Shown in pieces: positions 5,539 to 8,731 of a DNA stretch of 8,731 nt. The stretch is taken from the NCBI GenBank assembly GCA_030591195.1, contig JAUVBO010000061.1, forward strand, positions 1 through 8,731, given 5' to 3'. Source of the stretch: Pseudomonadota bacterium (lineage in GTDB: Bacteria; Myxococcota; Polyangia; GCA-2747355; JACKDQ01). The notes under the pieces were generated by a model, which was given only the letters and a program-made list of their open reading frames with translations, had not been told where the DNA came from and made no database searches. The stretch's first letter is position 1, and each line of letters starts with the position of its first letter. A program made the translations under genes and the position numbers.

Positions 5539-6849
5539 ATGCATGAGAGCACCGATCTGCATCGCGTGCTCGGGGCCCTGCACCAGGCCCGGGTGGCCCT
5601 CGACCTGGATACCGCTCATCTGTGTTACCTCATCGCGCTGAGGGTTCGCGCGGAGCGGGGCAACCTGTCGTCGCTCACCGAGGACGATCTCGTCGACCTC
5701 TACCTGCAGGTCTGCGAGCTGATCGATCCGGACGCGGACAACCCGCGCAAGCGTGCGACCCACGCGATCCAGCACCTCCGCGACCACCGCCTGCTGCGCC
5801 GGGTCGACGGCGCCGGGCTGGTGCGGGCGGGTGAGTACGCGCTGACCCGCCTCGCCGTGGCGATCGTCGACTTCTTCGTCGAGGACGAGACCCTGACCCG
5901 GGAGAGCCTGGTGGTGTTGACCCGGGCGCTCACCTCCCAGCTCGGCGCCGTGCTGGCCGACGCACGCAAGGCCGAGACGGAGGAGTCCTGGCGGACCGAG
6001 GTGGTCGAGCCACTGCGCGTCACGGTGAGCGATCTGGTGTCAGGGATCGAGCGGCGTCAGCGCGGCATGGACACCCAGCAGGAGGAGGTGCGCGAGCGGA
6101 TCGGCGCGCTGCTGCAGGAGGACTGGTTCGATGCCGTGGGCGCTTGCGAGCAGCTCCTCGACGACACCTCGACCACCCTGCGCGAGCTGAACGAGGTGCT
6201 GCTGCGGGACAGCGCCCACCTGCAGGCCCTGCTGCAGGACATCGAGCAGGTGGCGACGGACGCATCGGCTGACGATGCCGTGACCCAGGCCCAGAAGGTG
6301 CAAGAGCACCTGGACCGGGTCGCGGCGTGGGGTGGAGACCGGCAGCGGGCCTGGTCCGACTACTACCAGTTCGTCCAGCGTTACCTGCGCGGCGTTGTCC
6401 GCTTGGACCCGGACCGCGCGGTCAGCCAGCGCCTCCGTGACCAGATCGTCGGCTGGATCGACCGGCCCTTCGCGCTCAACGTGGCGGGTGAGCCCTCGAT
6501 CCGACTGCTGCGCGACGATCAGCCGAAGGTCGATCGCCCGCCGGTGACGCGCACCCACGCGAACCGCGAGCGCGCACCCGACCTCGTGCCTCCGGATCCG
6601 GCGCCCATCGCGCTGGAGCAGCGGGTGGACGAGGCGCTCAGCCAGGGCTGCGAGAGGCTGGTGGCCGTGGCCGGGCGCGTGCTTCCGGTGCTGCCCCGGC
6701 CGGAGCAGTACCGCGCCACCGGTCGCGTGGCCGAGCTGGTGGCCGCGCGAGTGGCTGTCTCGGCGCCGCTCGAGCGGACGTGGACCACGCTCGAGGAGCT
6801 CGGCCTGGTCATCGAGGACTGGACGCTGAAGCCGAGGGGACAACCGTGA
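5539..6849 (+). CDS. mukF: MukF kleisin subunit of a MukBEF-type condensin
   Basis: The protein has 436 residues, close to the ~440 of the E. coli protein. MukF is the kleisin that bridges the two MukB heads and carries MukE, forming the ring that handles chromosomal DNA. Residues ~1-115 are the N-terminal winged-helix dimerisation region. Residues ~120-300 are the helical part, with family-typical WRTEVVEPLRVTVSDL, LLQEDWFDAVGACEQLL and TSTTLRELNEVL. Residues ~325-358 are a Pro/Arg-rich linker, where the E. coli linker is acidic. Residues ~359-436 are the C-terminal domain expected to bind the MukB head. The ATG at 5539 was chosen because similarity begins right there (HRVLGALHQARVALDLDTAHL); the frame is open back to 5311 but that part overlaps hsdS debris. 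The stop overlaps mukE (GTGA). Motif agreement is stronger than I would expect for MksF or Wadjet JetA. Confidence 0.9.
   Translation: MHESTDLHRVLGALHQARVALDLDTAHLCYLIALRVRAERGNLSSLTEDDLVDLYLQVCELIDPDADNPRKRATHAIQHLRDHRLLRRVDGAGLVRAGEYALTRLAVAIVDFFVEDETLTRESLVVLTRALTSQLGAVLADARKAETEESWRTEVVEPLRVTVSDLVSGIERRQRGMDTQQEEVRERIGALLQEDWFDAVGACEQLLDDTSTTLRELNEVLLRDSAHLQALLQDIEQVATDASADDAVTQAQKVQEHLDRVAAWGGDRQRAWSDYYQFVQRYLRGVVRLDPDRAVSQRLRDQIVGWIDRPFALNVAGEPSIRLLRDDQPKVDRPPVTRTHANRERAPDLVPPDPAPIALEQRVDEALSQGCERLVAVAGRVLPVLPRPEQYRATGRVAELVAARVAVSAPLERTWTTLEELGLVIEDWTLKPRGQP
6835..6840 (+). promoter_or_regulatory. Ribosome binding site setting the mukE GTG start
   Basis: AGGGGA lies 5 bases before the GTG at 6846. 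It decides between this start and an in-frame upstream ATG at 6780 that lies inside mukF and has no such site. It fits translational coupling with mukF, whose stop overlaps this GTG. Confidence 0.6.
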
Positions 6850-7532
6850 TCGAGCACCCATACCCATCTCTCGAGGACGTCGTCCAGGATCCGGTCTTCC
6901 CCGATGTCGATCTCGCCTTGCGGCGGGGGCGCCATGTCGACCTCGACGACTCCGAGTGGTTCGCCTTCCTGGCCGAGGCGCAGCCCTTGCTAGAGATCTT
7001 CTACCGGCGGTTCGGCTGCGAGCTGATCAAGGTCGCCGACGGCTATTTTTACCTCTTGCCGTCGGGCGACCGCATGGGTCGTCGGCAGCTGACCCGGGGA
7101 GAGATGCTGGTCGGCCAGGGCCTCGCCCTGATCTACCTCGACCCGGTGTCGGTGCAGGCCGCTGGCGTGGTGCCGGTGGCGCAGCTGATCGAGCTCCTGG
7201 CAAACCTCGTGGGGCAGGACCGGCTGATCGTCACCCTCAACTTCCGCAAGCGCCCACCGAAGGACGCGCGGATCGCGGAGGAGACTGCCCGCAAGGAGGT
7301 CGCCAAGGCGCTGCGTGGTCTGGAGCGCCTCGGGTTCGTCGAGCGGCTCGCCGGGGAGCAGCTGCGTCTGCGGACCCCGCTGATCCGCTTCGCCGACCCG
7401 GTTCGCGGTCTCTCCGATCCGGCGCGGGCGATGGCACGCCTGATCGAGCGGGGCGAGGTCGTTGTCGATCAGGCGGAGCCGGACGACGACCAGGTGAACG
7501 CCGACGAAGGGGACCGGGAGGACGGCGAATGA
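6846..7532 (+). CDS. mukE: MukE subunit of a MukBEF-type condensin
   Basis: The protein has 228 residues from the GTG start (E. coli MukE is ~234). MukE is a tandem winged-helix protein that dimerises on the MukF linker and contacts DNA and the MukB heads. Recognisable conserved stretches are PVFPDVDLALRRGRHVDLDD at 16-35, ELIKVADGYFYLLPS at 59-73, GEMLVGQGLALIYLDP at 85-100, ALRGLERLGFV at 155-165 and LIRFADPVRGLSDP at 179-192. The last ~20 residues form a strongly acidic tail (EPDDDQ...DREDGE), as in the enterobacterial protein. The gene overlaps mukF upstream and mukB downstream by four bases each (GTGA, ATGA), indicating co-translation. Nothing looks truncated. Confidence 0.9.
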   Translation: MIEHPYPSLEDVVQDPVFPDVDLALRRGRHVDLDDSEWFAFLAEAQPLLEIFYRRFGCELIKVADGYFYLLPSGDRMGRRQLTRGEMLVGQGLALIYLDPVSVQAAGVVPVAQLIELLANLVGQDRLIVTLNFRKRPPKDARIAEETARKEVAKALRGLERLGFVERLAGEQLRLRTPLIRFADPVRGLSDPARAMARLIERGEVVVDQAEPDDDQVNADEGDREDGE

Positions 7533-8731
7533 GACGCACGCGCGCCGAGGCCCTGGCCCTGGTGAACTGGAAGGGTGTGTTCTACGAGCGCTACCTGCTC
7601 GACGAGCACGTCACCGCGATGGAGGGGGCGAACGGCGCGGGCAAGACCACGGTGATGATCGCGGCGTACGTCGTCCTGCTGCCGGACATGTCGCGGCTGC
7701 GCTTCACCAACCTCGGCGAGTCTGCGGCCACCGGCGGCGACAAGGGCATCTACGGGCGGCTCGGCGACCCCGACAGCCCGTCCTACTCTGCGATCGATTT
7801 CCGTCTGGGTGGTGGGCAGCGGCTGCTGGCCGGCGTGCATCTCGACCGGCGCTCGGAGCCCACCGTCGAGCTGACCCCGTTCGTCGTCAGCGGGCTCGGG
7901 GACGACGTCGCCCTGCAGGATATCCTGCTCGACCGCGGGGAGCTCGACCTCGTGCCCGACCTCAACCGGCTGCGCGAGCTCGTGGCCCTTGGCGGTGGCC
8001 GGATCCAGACCTTCTCGAAGGCCAGCGACTACTTCGCGGACCTCTTCGACCGCGGCGTAACACCCCTGCGCCTGACAGCCGATGAGGAGCGGACCAAGCT
8101 CAACGAGATGCTTCGCACCAGCATGGTCGGTGGCATCTCGCGGGCGTTGACGGGTGGCTTGCGCGAGTTCCTGCTGAGAGCCGAGACCGGCCTGGCGGAT
8201 ACGCTCAAGCGCATGCGTGGCAACCTCGATGCCTGCCGGCGCACACGCCTCGGGGTCGAGGCGGCCCAGTGCATGGAGGAGGAGATCCACGGCGTCTACC
8301 AGGCCGGTCAGGAGATGTTCGTGGCGGCCATTCACGCCACCCGCGAGCGCGCGGATGAGCAGCATCAGCGCCTCCTGCGGGCGAAGGCTGAGCTGGCGGC
8401 GGCGGAGGCTCGAGAGCAGCAACTGGCTGCTGTGCTCGCGGACAAGGCCGAAGCACACGAGGTCGCCCAAGCGGAGCTGGCAGGGGTGCGGAGCGAGCTC
8501 GAGGAGGCGAGGCAGGAGCTTGACAGCGTTCGCGCGGCCCATGTCGTCGTCTCGCGGATCGGGCGTCGCGAGGTCGAGCGAGTCGATCTGGCTCGCACGG
8601 CGGAGCGTACCCGCGTGGCCCGGCAGGGACACCGCGCCGCGCGGGAGCAGGCGAGACGCCATCGCGCCCAGGCCCAGGCTGACGTCAAGACGGCCTCGCT
8701 GGGTCTGGCAGACTTCCAGCAGGGCCTCGAC
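7529..8731 (+). CDS. mukB: MukB SMC-like ATPase of a MukBEF-type condensin (3' partial)
   Basis: The ATG at 7529 overlaps the mukE stop (ATGA), with GGGAGG at 7516-7521 as ribosome site. The frame stays open for 401 codons to the window end; E. coli MukB is ~1486 residues, so roughly the first quarter is seen. MukB is the SMC ATPase that loads on DNA and is thought to extrude loops. Residues 9-22 (LALVNWKGVFYERY) and the Walker A GANGAGKTT at 33-41 (GGNGAGKST in E. coli) start the head. They are followed by LLPDMSRLRFTN, the ATGGDKGIYGRL motif at 67-78, FSKASDYFADLFDRG, and MVGGISRALTGGLREFLL before the coiled coil. From ~250 onward the sequence is Glu/Ala/Arg-rich heptad-like coil. The Walker B and signature motifs would lie in the unseen C-terminal head. 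The DKG.YG.L and GGIS.A.T..LR motifs favour MukB over generic SMC or JetC. Confidence 0.9.
   Translation, partial: MRRTRAEALALVNWKGVFYERYLLDEHVTAMEGANGAGKTTVMIAAYVVLLPDMSRLRFTNLGESAATGGDKGIYGRLGDPDSPSYSAIDFRLGGGQRLLAGVHLDRRSEPTVELTPFVVSGLGDDVALQDILLDRGELDLVPDLNRLRELVALGGGRIQTFSKASDYFADLFDRGVTPLRLTADEERTKLNEMLRTSMVGGISRALTGGLREFLLRAETGLADTLKRMRGNLDACRRTRLGVEAAQCMEEEIHGVYQAGQEMFVAAIHATRERADEQHQRLLRAKAELAAAEAREQQLAAVLADKAEAHEVAQAELAGVRSELEEARQELDSVRAAHVVVSRIGRREVERVDLARTAERTRVARQGHRAAREQARRHRAQAQADVKTASLGLADFQQGLD

Noticed and set aside
6780..6845. Upstream ATG start for mukE at 6780
   Set aside because: It would add 22 residues encoded inside mukF in another frame, without a ribosome site. The GTG at 6846 has AGGGGA 5 bases before it and gives the usual MukE length.
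7469..8662. Long open frame of 397 codons on the - strand
   Set aside because: It lies opposite mukB, whose + strand translation carries Walker A and MukB motifs. Long antisense frames are expected in GC-rich codon-biased DNA.
5539..8731. Wadjet (JetABCD) defence system as a firm call
   Set aside because: The proteins look like MukF, MukE and MukB proper, and no JetD-type nuclease gene is within the window. It is kept only as a hypothesis.

Overview
The window comes from a GC-rich bacterial chromosome. Coding strands strongly prefer G/C at third codon positions, and all supported genes lie on the + strand. Two features fit a delta-proteobacterial/Myxococcota-like host: an AsmA-like region fused to a glycosyltransferase-51 domain, and an orphan outer-membrane barrel protein. 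This host assignment is an inference from gene types, not a taxonomic result.

Layout. (1) 2-1489 is the 3' end of a large envelope gene: an AsmA-like region, then a monofunctional peptidoglycan glycosyltransferase (GT51) domain. (2) 1490-2078 has no intact gene. It holds a 45-bp direct repeat in two copies, edged by inverted arms that can pair, and the broken N-terminal part of an IS630-type transposase with two stops and a frameshift. (3) About 2079-3437 is a secreted, probably outer-membrane beta-barrel protein of unknown function. (4) 3604-5400 is a gutted type I restriction-modification locus. It has an HsdM reading frame lacking the whole methyltransferase core, an intact YhcG-type PD-(D/E)XK nuclease, and an HsdS gene reduced to its first ~35 codons. 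The three frames are still joined by 4-base GTGA overlaps, so operon architecture survives although the modification machinery cannot work. (5) 5401-5538 is a non-coding joint with a strong hairpin and a run of ten G just before the next start. (6) 5539-8731 is a mukF-mukE-mukB operon with 4-base overlaps; mukB runs off the window after 401 codons.

The main point is the last block. The three proteins match gamma-proteobacterial MukF, MukE and MukB in order, in the lengths of F and E, and in many motifs. They look like MukBEF proper rather than the more distant MksBEF or Wadjet JetABC families. The operon lies in an apparently non-gamma, accessory setting, directly after restriction-modification debris and near an insertion-sequence remnant. 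MukF (kleisin), MukE (kleisin-binding winged helix) and MukB (SMC ATPase) would together form a DNA loop-extruding complex. Whether it organises the chromosome or acts on plasmids and phage like Wadjet depends on the gene after mukB, which is outside the window.
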